Assembly: GCA_030456405.1 (NCBI GenBank)
Contig: JAKDNQ010000186.1
Location: 1-5,022, forward strand
Source of the DNA: Nitrospira sp.
GTDB taxonomy: Bacteria > Nitrospirota > Nitrospiria > Nitrospirales > Nitrospiraceae
Length of the DNA: 5,022 bases
Direction: 5' to 3'
Shown: one piece after another, positions 1 to 5,022 of the stretch
Layout: each line of letters begins with the position of its first letter
How positions within the stretch are numbered: position 1 is the first letter of the stretch
Position numbers and translations under genes: made by a program
The notes under the pieces: model-generated
Database searches by the model: none
What the model saw: only the letters and a program-made list of their open reading frames with translations
What the model was told of the DNA's origin: nothing

Positions 1-676
1 GATACGCCTCTTCAATCTTCCCCAAATCCTTCCGAAACCGATCCTTATCCATCGACTCCTTCGTCGTCTGGTCCCAGAAGCGGCAGGTGTCCGGCGAAAT
101 CTCATCGGCCAGGATCAGCCGGCCATTGTGCAGCCCAAACTCCAGCTTGAAATCGACGAGGATCATCTGTCGCTCGCGGAAGAACGGCTGAAGCACGCTG
201 TTCACTTTCAACGCGAGCCTTTTGATCTCCGTCATCTGCTCCTGCGTCGCCAACTTCATCAATCGAATATGCTCATTGGCAATCAAGGGATCGCCCAGCG
301 CATCGTTCTTGTAGTACCACTCTACGATGGCAGGTTCGATCGGGTCACCCTCTTTCAAGCCCAGCCGCTTCGCCAAACTGCCGGCCACGACGTTGCGGAC
401 CACGACTTCGACCGGCACGATTGTCACCTTCTTCGTGAGCAGCTCCCTATCGCTCAGCCGTTCGACAAAATGCGTCGGCACACCGGCCTGCTCCAGCAAT
501 CGAAAGAGCCGCTCTGAAACTCTATTGTTGATGACGCCTTTCTCAACGATAGTCCCGCGCTTCTGCGCATTGAACGCCGTCGCGTCATCCTTGAAATATT
601 GGACGACCTGATCCGGCTTGTCGGTTGCGAAGACCTTCTTGGCCTTGCCTTCATAGAGTAGTGTGCCTATCGCCAT
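1..676 (-). CDS. purC: Phosphoribosylaminoimidazole-succinocarboxamide synthase (SAICAR synthetase), 3' end outside window
   Basis: Cytosolic purine-biosynthesis enzyme that joins CAIR and aspartate, using ATP, to give SAICAR. The visible part is 225 residues starting MAIGTLLYEGKAKKVF. Family motifs in order are the nucleotide-binding YEGKAKKVF (8-16), DDATAFNAQK (30-39), PVEVVVRNVVAGS (88-100), LVDFKLEFG (173-181) and DEISPDTCRFWD (191-202). The reading frame is open to the window edge. Bacterial PurC proteins are usually about 235-245 residues, so only some 10-20 C-terminal residues are missing. The ATG at 676 is favoured because AAGGA lies about 7 nt upstream and the first residues match the family N-terminus. 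It follows cld after a 97-nt spacer in the same direction. PurB, two genes upstream, acts on its product SAICAR. No odd residues were seen; identification is very secure. Confidence 0.97.
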   Translation of the reverse strand, partial: MAIGTLLYEGKAKKVFATDKPDQVVQYFKDDATAFNAQKRGTIVEKGVINNRVSERLFRLLEQAGVPTHFVERLSDRELLTKKVTIVPVEVVVRNVVAGSLAKRLGLKEGDPIEPAIVEWYYKNDALGDPLIANEHIRLMKLATQEQMTEIKRLALKVNSVLQPFFRERQMILVDFKLEFGLHNGRLILADEISPDTCRFWDQTTKESMDKDRFRKDLGKIEEAY

Positions 677-680
677 GGTT

Positions 681-687
681 GTTCCTT
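681..687 (-). promoter_or_regulatory. Ribosome binding site of purC
   Basis: On the minus strand the sequence just upstream of the purC ATG reads TTAAGGAACAACC, with AAGGA about 7 nt before the start codon. This fits a Shine-Dalgarno site and supports the start at 676 over internal alternatives. Confidence 0.7.
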
Positions 688-736
688 AACCAGTCTGGAC
701 TCGAAGTTCCGTATACCTAGGACCTCAATCCTTCAC

Positions 737-772
737 GTGTCCCGCTTTTCCCGCCAGTCGCGCTTGTCGCGC
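737..772 (-). repeat. Degenerate 9-bp tandem repeat, four units, directly after the cld stop
   Basis: Read on the minus strand, four consecutive 9-mers are GCGCGACAA, GCGCGACTG, GCGGGAAAA and GCGGGACAC. The array starts one base after the cld TAA stop. The remaining spacer to purC (677-736) holds two adjoining 6-bp palindromes (GTATAC at 711-716, CCTAGG at 716-721), a short CCAGTCTGG palindrome at 690-698 and the purC ribosome binding site. There is no U-tract terminator, so transcription probably continues into purC. The function of the array is unknown. Confidence 0.6.
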
Positions 773-773
773 G

Positions 774-1574
774 TTATTGCGCCAAGATCTCGATGATTTC
801 GTCCAGCGACTTCACGGTGCCGATCAGCGTCGGATGGCCGAATCGGAGCGTGTACTGAAACTCCTTTACCTTTTCTAAAGCCAACACCAGGCTGTGAAAG
901 TCTTCCAGGTTGGAAGTTTCAAAATAGGTGATAAAGTCTAGATCGTCGAGTCCGCTGGAGTGATAGAGCTTCCGTTTGACCGTCTTGAGATAGGGCAACG
1001 TGGCTTCCGTATGTTCCTGCATCATGGCCGCGCGTCTATCTTGATTCAACCCCCACCATTCGGCGCTCTTCCGGATGGGAACGACGATCGCATAGGGCTT
1101 GGGACCCGGCTCACTGGGAATCTTCAGCTCCGCCTTGAGATTGTCCGGCATGCCAGGCACATAGTTGGCTTTCTTGGTCAGGCCATGCATGATGGCAGCT
1201 GTCGTGAGATGCTTCCCAAAGAGACTGCCTTGAAGATCGAGGAGAAACTGTTGGGTCTCGCGCAGCTCAATCGCGTGAATCCGAAAGAGCAGGTCCGCGT
1301 GATCGGATAGCCCGCGAAGAAGATAGACATCGATCGCCAACTTCTCCCGGTGCTGCTCGACCACTCCCTTCAGAACCGTCAATTGTGCGATACGCACCAC
1401 CTGATCCTGCTTCCCCCAGTCCGCATCGAGACTAAAGGCGCCAAAGGTGCCATAGACACCAGGCTCGCTGAGAAGCTTGTCGCGATCGGCTGCCTGAACA
1501 GCCGATACCATGACCAGAACGACCGACACCAGCATCACAACACGTACGAGGGTAGAAAGAGTCAACCTCATCAT
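774..1574 (-). CDS. cld: Chlorite dismutase, periplasmic haem b enzyme (Nitrospira type)
   Basis: Converts chlorite to chloride and molecular oxygen. The precursor is 266 residues. A Sec-type signal peptide is visible: basic start MMRLTLSTLVR, hydrophobic core about 12-25 and a V-Q-A cleavage motif ending at residue 28. This leaves a mature protein beginning ADRDKLL, so it should act in the periplasm. Aligned from memory with the characterised 'Ca. Nitrospira defluvii' enzyme at a constant offset of 28, it keeps the proximal haem ligand His188, Glu238 that hydrogen-bonds it, Lys169, Trp173/Trp174 and the distal catalytic Arg201. Length and residues indicate the long, oxygen-producing pentameric lineage, not the HemQ or short dimeric forms. 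Its ATG overlaps the purB stop (ATGA). A second ATG at 1571 has better spacing (6 nt) from GGGAG, so the protein may begin one residue later. In nitrite oxidisers the usual proposed role is detoxifying chlorite formed when nitrite oxidoreductase reduces chlorate. Confidence 0.95.
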   Translation of the reverse strand: MMRLTLSTLVRVVMLVSVVLVMVSAVQAADRDKLLSEPGVYGTFGAFSLDADWGKQDQVVRIAQLTVLKGVVEQHREKLAIDVYLLRGLSDHADLLFRIHAIELRETQQFLLDLQGSLFGKHLTTAAIMHGLTKKANYVPGMPDNLKAELKIPSEPGPKPYAIVVPIRKSAEWWGLNQDRRAAMMQEHTEATLPYLKTVKRKLYHSSGLDDLDFITYFETSNLEDFHSLVLALEKVKEFQYTLRFGHPTLIGTVKSLDEIIEILAQ

Positions 1575-2896
1575 CTACTCCCTTTCCCTGGCTTACGCAC
1601 CCTCGATCCAAAAACCCGTTGGAAAATCTTGTCGAGATGGCGCAGATAATACTTCGGATTAAAACAGGATTGAATCTCTCTTGCCGTGAGATATTTTGCT
1701 ACGAAGGGGTCCTTGCCGACTAACTCTTGCAATACCCCCGCCCCTTTCCAGGAGGCCATGGCGTTGCGCTGGACTGCCTCATACGATTCCTTCCGCTGCG
1801 CCCCCTTCTCGATAAGCACCAACAGCAACCGTTGCGAATAGACCAGTCCGCCGGTGAGATCGAGATTGCGTTTCATATTGGCGGGATAGACCACCAGATG
1901 CTTGATGACATCCGTAATCCGCGCCAGCATATAGTCGACGAGAATCGTGCTGTCCGGCATGATCACGCGCTCGACGGACGAATGGCTGATGTCGCGCTCA
2001 TGCCACAGCGCGACGTTCTCCATCGCCGCAAGGCTATTGCTTCGCACGACGCGCGCCAGCCCGCAGAGATTCTCCGAGGCGATCGGATTCCGCTTGTGCG
2101 GCATGGCCGAGGACCCTTTCTGCCCTTCCGAAAAATACTCCTCCGCTTCGAGCACCTCGGTCCGTTGCAGATGGCGAATCTCCGTCGCAAATTTCTCAAT
2201 GCTCGCAGCCAACAGCGCCAACGCCGAGGCATAGGCCGCATGGCGATCTCGCTGCACGATTTGATTCGAGACGGGGTCAGGCCTGAGCCCTAGCTTGGCG
2301 CAGACATAGGCTTCCACTTTCGGCCCTTGATGTGCGAAGGTCCCCATCGCGCCGGAAAGCTTCCCTACCGCGATTTCCTGCCGAACGCGCGTCAGCCGGT
2401 CTCGGTGCCGGCAGGCTTCTTCATACCAAATGGCCAGCTTGAAGCCGAACGAGATCGGTTCGCCATGAATGCCGTGTGAACGGCCGACCATCACCGTGTG
2501 TTTGTACTTCAGCGCCTGCCGCTTCAACACAACGATCAACTCTTCAAGATCATCGAGAATGAGATCGAGCGCCTCCGTCATCTGCACGGCCAAGGAGGTG
2601 TCGACAATATCCGACGAGGTAAGTCCCATATGGAGGAACCGATGCTCTGGCCCGACCGATTCCGCGAGCGATTCGAGAAAAGCGATCACGTCGTGTTTCG
2701 TCACCTTCTCGATCCTGGCGATACGCTTCACATCGATTGTGGCTTTCTTCCCGATATGAGCCGCAGTGCCGCGCGGGACCTGTCCAGCCCGTTCGAACGC
2801 CGCGCAGGCAGCCAGTTCGACGGCCAGCCAGATCTCGTACTTCCGTTTCAGTTCCCAGATGGCCTTCATCGTGGGACGGGTATAGCGGTCAATCAT
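1571..2896 (-). CDS. purB: Adenylosuccinate lyase
   Basis: Homotetrameric cytosolic lyase of the fumarase/aspartase superfamily. It cleaves SAICAR to AICAR plus fumarate, and adenylosuccinate to AMP plus fumarate. It has 441 residues, close to the usual 430-475. Landmarks are TSSDIVDT (93-100), GRSHGIHGEP (138-147) with the catalytic His141, and the superfamily signature SSAMPHKRNP (262-271), whose serines lie on the flexible catalytic loop. The start at MIDRYTRP is supported by GGAG 5 nt upstream and by similarity to other PurB N-termini (MIxRYTRPEM type). The C-terminus ends in a short basic stretch (RVRKPGKGSR), encoded where the cld ribosome binding site is embedded. It follows nusB after a 76-nt spacer and overlaps cld by 4 bp. 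It probably belongs to the same transcript as both neighbours. Confidence 0.97.
   Translation of the reverse strand: MIDRYTRPTMKAIWELKRKYEIWLAVELAACAAFERAGQVPRGTAAHIGKKATIDVKRIARIEKVTKHDVIAFLESLAESVGPEHRFLHMGLTSSDIVDTSLAVQMTEALDLILDDLEELIVVLKRQALKYKHTVMVGRSHGIHGEPISFGFKLAIWYEEACRHRDRLTRVRQEIAVGKLSGAMGTFAHQGPKVEAYVCAKLGLRPDPVSNQIVQRDRHAAYASALALLAASIEKFATEIRHLQRTEVLEAEEYFSEGQKGSSAMPHKRNPIASENLCGLARVVRSNSLAAMENVALWHERDISHSSVERVIMPDSTILVDYMLARITDVIKHLVVYPANMKRNLDLTGGLVYSQRLLLVLIEKGAQRKESYEAVQRNAMASWKGAGVLQELVGKDPFVAKYLTAREIQSCFNPKYYLRHLDKIFQRVFGSRVRKPGKGSR
1577..1583 (-). promoter_or_regulatory. Ribosome binding site of cld inside the purB 3' end
   Basis: On the minus strand the end of purB reads GGGAAAGGGAGTAGATGATG. 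The GGGAG lies 3 nt before the first ATG and 6 nt before the second. The spacing favours the second ATG (1569-1571), which overlaps the purB TGA stop by one base. Either start implies translational coupling of cld to purB. Confidence 0.65.
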
Positions 2897-2901
2897 CTCT
2901 T

Positions 2902-2905
2902 CTCC
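2902..2905 (-). promoter_or_regulatory. Ribosome binding site of purB
   Basis: Minus-strand sequence CACGGAGAAGAGATG places GGAG 5 nt before the purB ATG. It lies just outside the arm of the nusB-purB inverted repeat (2911-2999), so folding of that repeat in the mRNA would occur immediately upstream of the site. Confidence 0.65.
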
Positions 2906-2910
2906 GTGAG

Positions 2911-2999
2911 GCGTAAGGGGTGAAAGGTAAGGGGTTTCGGAACCCTCTTCGCCGGGTTACTCATCAAACCCCTCACTCCTTACCCCTAACCCCTAACGC
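2911..2999. repeat. Imperfect inverted repeat between nusB and purB, G-rich TTAGGGG-type arms
   Basis: The left arm (2911-2937) begins GCGTAAGGGG and ends GGGGTTT on the plus strand. The right arm (2966-2999), read on the minus strand, begins GCGTTAGGGG and ends GGGGTTT. The arms match at both ends and in a central GGTAA but differ in length (27 and 34 bp). The interior holds a second small stem, AACCC (2941-2945) with GGGTT (2954-2958), around an 8-base loop. The right arm contains two exact CCCCTAA units (2983-2996). It overlaps the 3' end of nusB, supplying its last eight codons and stop. No U-tract follows, so it does not look like an intrinsic terminator. It may be a palindromic intergenic repeat or a processing or mRNA-stabilising structure. 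Confidence 0.65.
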
Positions 3000-3422
3000 A
3001 TCTTGACGCTTGGCTTCCAAGCGGGGATCTTTCGCCAAGACCTGATCCAGAATGCCGTTGACGAATTTCGACGCATCGTCGTCACCGAAACTTTTCGCCA
3101 ATTCGATGGCTTCGTTGACGGTAACCTTGGCCGGCACATCATCCATCCACAGCAATTCATACACGCCGGCACGCAGGATATTGCGGTCCACAATCGGCAT
3201 GCGGCTGATTTTCCAATTGGTGGCGTATTTTCCAACGACCGCATCCAGCTCCTTTTTCTTTTCCAACACCCCTGACACGAGCCGTTCGGCAAAGGCCCGC
3301 ACTTCATCCGTAGCGGTATTCTCCTTCCAAAACACATCCAGCCACAGGCCCGGCTTGCCGTGAATATCGTACTGAAACAGAATCTGGAGCGCGCGCGCTC
3401 TGGCGTGATGGCGTGATCCCAT
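2973..3422 (-). CDS. nusB: Transcription antitermination factor NusB
   Basis: Small all-helical RNA-binding protein. With NusE (ribosomal protein S10) it binds boxA RNA in the antitermination complex that acts on rRNA transcription. It has 149 residues, close to the usual 130-150. Seen in order are the arginine-rich N-terminal segment [16 protein letters not shown] (4-19) typical of the boxA-contact region, then [14 protein letters not shown] (77-90), [11 protein letters not shown] (103-113) and [10 protein letters not shown] (118-127). All are characteristic of the family. The ATG at 3422 is 2 nt after the ribH stop (TAG CC ATG), with no clear Shine-Dalgarno sequence, so translation is probably coupled to ribH. 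The ribH-nusB pairing is common in bacteria. Oddity: the last eight residues (ALGVRGKE) and the stop are encoded by one arm of the inverted repeat at 2911-2999. Confidence 0.96.
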   Translation of the reverse strand: MGSRHHARARALQILFQYDIHGKPGLWLDVFWKENTATDEVRAFAERLVSGVLEKKKELDAVVGKYATNWKISRMPIVDRNILRAGVYELLWMDDVPAKVTVNEAIELAKSFGDDDASKFVNGILDQVLAKDPRLEAKRQDALGVRGKE

Positions 3423-3424
3423 GG

Positions 3425-3961
3425 CTAGGAATTATGCTTTGGCGGCGCCCGTTTCTTGGCCTTCTGGACGATTGAACCAGGCTGAACTCCCCTGCCTACG
3501 CGCAAGAGACGCATGACCGTCGCCATTTCAATCGCAGACTTGGCGGCCTCCCCTCCACGGTTGAACTTAGTCGGATCGGATCGCTCGATTGCCTGTGCAA
3601 CCGTATGCGTCGTCAGCACGCCGAAAATGATCGGGACGTCGGCATCCAGCGCCGCCTGCCCAATCCCCCGACTCGCCTCCGCGCTGATGTAATCGAAATG
3701 CGGCGTGTCGCCTTGAATGACCGCTCCGAGGCAAATGACCGCATCGAACTGCTTTGTCCTTGCCATTGTCCGAGCCACCAAGGGAATCTCGAACGCTCCA
3801 GGCACCCGCACCGCTTCGATGTCATCCGGCTTGACCCCGTGCTTGGTAAGCCCCTCGACACAGGAACTCAACAACTTGCTCGTGACAAACTTGTTAAACC
3901 GTGCGACGACAATCCCAAACCGTAACCCCGTCGCATCATGTGAACCCTTTCGAAGTTTCAT
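3425..3961 (-). CDS. ribH: 6,7-dimethyl-8-ribityllumazine synthase
   Basis: Penultimate riboflavin enzyme. It condenses 5-amino-6-ribitylaminouracil with 3,4-dihydroxy-2-butanone 4-phosphate, and family members form pentamers or 60-subunit capsids. The protein has 178 residues. Diagnostic features are RFN (21-23) in [17 protein letters not shown] (54-60), the [13 protein letters not shown] segment (79-91) with the catalytic His88, FGVLTT (113-118) and Arg127 in [16 protein letters not shown]. The family is usually about 150-165 residues. The extra length is a basic C-terminal tail (about 157-178, ending [10 protein letters not shown]). The ATG at 3961 has only a purine-rich GGGGAAGAAG stretch upstream, not a clean ribosome binding site, but the N-terminal match supports it. 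It lies between ribBA, which supplies one of its substrates, and nusB. Confidence 0.96.
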   Translation of the reverse strand: MKLRKGSHDATGLRFGIVVARFNKFVTSKLLSSCVEGLTKHGVKPDDIEAVRVPGAFEIPLVARTMARTKQFDAVICLGAVIQGDTPHFDYISAEASRGIGQAALDADVPIIFGVLTTHTVAQAIERSDPTKFNRGGEAAKSAIEMATVMRLLRVGRGVQPGSIVQKAKKRAPPKHNS

Positions 3962-4002
3962 CCCGCTTTACTTCTTCCCCTCCCCCTGGCACATCGACAC
4001 TC

Positions 4003-4100
4003 AGACGGATGGTTGGGGGAGTCCCCACTGCGCGCATCGGACGAGCACCGCTTCATCGTGCGCGTTCTGCGAGCACAGGGACTCCCCCAACCATCCGTCT
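4003..4100. repeat. 98-bp palindromic element with perfect 23-bp terminal inverted repeats
   Basis: The arms at 4003-4025 and 4078-4100 are perfectly complementary over 23 bp. The left arm begins AGACGGATGG and continues TTGGGGGAGTCCC. The 52-bp centre has weaker internal symmetry: CGCGCA (4031-4036) pairs with TGCGCG (4059-4064), and AGC (4044-4046) pairs with GCT (4050-4052). The outermost base of the right arm is the last base of the ribBA TGA stop. The 5-mer ACACT occurs on both sides (3997-4001 and 4102-4106), a possible target duplication. There is no open reading frame of its own and no U-tract. It resembles a MITE- or REP-like mobile palindrome and occupies most of the 138-nt ribBA-ribH spacer. 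The remainder (3962-4002) is polypurine on the sense strand and leads to the ribH start. Confidence 0.8.
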
Positions 4101-5022
4101 CACACTTTCTTGAGAATGTGCCCCATCTTATTCTTCTTCGTGCGCAAGTACTTCACGTTCGCCGCTCGCGGCTGGATCTCGATCGGTACCCGTTCCACCA
4201 CCTTCAACCCGTACCCTTCGATGCCGACGATCTTGCGCGGATTGTTCGTGATGAGTTTGATCTGGTGCAGACCGAGATTGACGAGAATCTGCGCCCCGAC
4301 CCCATAATCGCGCAGATCCGCCTTGAATCCCAGCTTCAGATTCGCCTCCACCGTATCGCTCCCCTGATCTTGCAACCCATAGGCGCGGATCTTGTTGAGC
4401 AGGCCGATGCCGCGCCCTTCCTGATTCAAATAGAGCAACACCCCGCGCCCTTCCTTTTGAATCACCTCCATCGCTTTGTGCAGCTGATCCCGACAGTCGC
4501 ATCTCAACGAGCCGAGAGCATCGGCCGTCAGACAACCTGAGTGCACTCGCACCAGAGTGGAATCGCCGCCTTCCACCCGCCCTTTCACCAAGGCAATGTG
4601 CGTGACCCCATCCAACTCGTTTTCGAACGCCACCGCCTCGAAATCGCCGAACATCGTCGGCAACCGAGCGCTGGCCATCCGCCGCACAAAGGGCTCGCGC
4701 TGCATGCGGTATTCGATGAGTGCCTTGATCGTGACCATCTTCAACTTGTGCGCTTTCGCAAATTTCGTCAACTCCGGCACGCGCGCCATGGTGCCGTCCT
4801 CGTTCATGACTTCGCAGATCACCGCGGCGGGAGTGAGCCCGGCCAGCCGCGCCAGATCGACAGACCCTTCCGTTTGCCCCGCTCGTTTCAACACACCGCC
4901 CTGCTGCGCCTTCAATGGCAAAATATGGCCGGGGCGCGCCAGATCGCCGGGTTTGGACTTGGGATCGATCGCCACATGAATCGTCGTGGCCCGATCCGCC
5001 GCCGAGATGCCGGTCGAAACAT
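4100..5022 (-). CDS. ribBA: Bifunctional 3,4-dihydroxy-2-butanone 4-phosphate synthase / GTP cyclohydrolase II, 5' end outside window
   Basis: Starts both branches of riboflavin synthesis: the RibB domain makes DHBP from ribulose 5-phosphate and the RibA domain opens GTP. The frame runs past the edge, beginning [20 protein letters not shown]. The GTG at 4975 is therefore an internal valine, not a start. The 306 visible residues are the C-terminal part of RibB ([20 protein letters not shown] at about 29-36, then [12 protein letters not shown]) and a complete RibA. RibA shows the zinc-ligand cysteines at about 163, 174 and 176 ([15 protein letters not shown]), [20 protein letters not shown] (about 199-218) and ITNNPRK (about 257-263). 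Full-length RibBA is about 400 residues, so roughly 100 N-terminal residues are missing. Oddities: Gln at visible residue 49, where E. coli RibB has the metal ligand His153, and Gly before the first zinc Cys, where Glu is common. Any FMN riboswitch would lie outside the window. Confidence 0.95.
   Translation of the reverse strand, partial: VSTGISAADRATTIHVAIDPKSKPGDLARPGHILPLKAQQGGVLKRAGQTEGSVDLARLAGLTPAAVICEVMNEDGTMARVPELTKFAKAHKLKMVTIKALIEYRMQREPFVRRMASARLPTMFGDFEAVAFENELDGVTHIALVKGRVEGGDSTLVRVHSGCLTADALGSLRCDCRDQLHKAMEVIQKEGRGVLLYLNQEGRGIGLLNKIRAYGLQDQGSDTVEANLKLGFKADLRDYGVGAQILVNLGLHQIKLITNNPRKIVGIEGYGLKVVERVPIEIQPRAANVKYLRTKKNKMGHILKKV

Noticed and set aside
711..736. Promoter for purC in the cld-purC spacer
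   Set aside because: TTGAGG and TATACG-like hexamers exist on the minus strand but are only about 7 nt apart, far from the 16-18 nt spacing expected. The adjoining palindromes GTATAC and CCTAGG are too short to call an operator.
774..1574. HemQ-type or dye-decolorising peroxidase-like identity for the cld product
   Set aside because: HemQ-type proteins lack the distal catalytic Arg and have no signal peptide. Here Arg201, the proximal His188 and a Sec signal peptide are present, matching true chlorite dismutase.
1727..2293. 188-codon open frame on the plus strand
   Set aside because: It lies entirely antisense to purB, whose identity is certain, and its translation has no recognisable motif. 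A shadow frame in GC-rich coding DNA.
4003..4100. Intrinsic terminator between ribBA and ribH
   Set aside because: The stem is strong, but the loop region is 52 bases and no U-tract follows on the sense strand. An operon-internal repeat fits better.
3717..4307. 196-codon and overlapping 175-codon (4013-4540) open frames on the plus strand
   Set aside because: Both run through the antisense of ribH or ribBA and across the palindromic spacer element. The protein-like sequence is low in recognisable features; no ribosome binding site or family match was seen.
4973..4975. GTG as the start codon of ribBA
   Set aside because: The frame continues upstream to the window edge with conserved RibB sequence ([11 protein letters not shown]), so this codon is an internal valine and the true start is outside.
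1..5022. tRNA, rRNA, CRISPR array, transposase or novel defence system
   Set aside because: Almost all sequence is accounted for by six well-known genes. The spacers are at most 138 nt and contain no cloverleaf, spaced direct repeats or mobile-element coding sequence.

Overview
The window reads as a single run of minus-strand genes from a bacterial chromosome of moderately high GC. In transcription order (from right to left) they are ribBA (5' end cut off by the window edge), ribH, nusB, purB, a chlorite dismutase gene (cld) and purC (3' end cut off). The organism is most likely a Nitrospira or a close relative. The basis is the chlorite dismutase, which closely resembles, from memory, the periplasmic pentameric enzyme of the nitrite oxidiser 'Candidatus Nitrospira defluvii', with every key haem-pocket residue at a constant offset of 28. 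No database search was possible, so the assignment is an inference.

Layout by region: 1-676 is purC (minus, partial). 677-773 is a 97-nt spacer with a degenerate 9-bp tandem repeat. 774-1574 is cld. 1571-2896 is purB, whose stop codon overlaps the cld start. 2897-2972 is a spacer which, together with the last codons of nusB, forms an imperfect inverted repeat (2911-2999). 2973-3422 is nusB. 3425-3961 is ribH, ending 2 nt before nusB. 3962-4099 is a spacer filled mostly by a palindromic element with perfect 23-bp arms (4003-4100). 4100-5022 is ribBA (partial). No convincing plus-strand gene, RNA gene, CRISPR array, insertion sequence or intrinsic terminator was found.

Functionally, ribBA and ribH make riboflavin precursors from GTP and ribulose 5-phosphate. 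purC and purB catalyse consecutive purine steps, with PurB also making AMP, and this pathway supplies the GTP used by RibA. NusB is a transcription antitermination factor that often travels with ribH. The surprising member is the exported haem enzyme chlorite dismutase, which sits between two cytosolic purine genes and appears translationally coupled to purB. The other unusual theme is that three of the five gene junctions carry structured repeats beginning at, or overlapping, the stop codon of the upstream gene.
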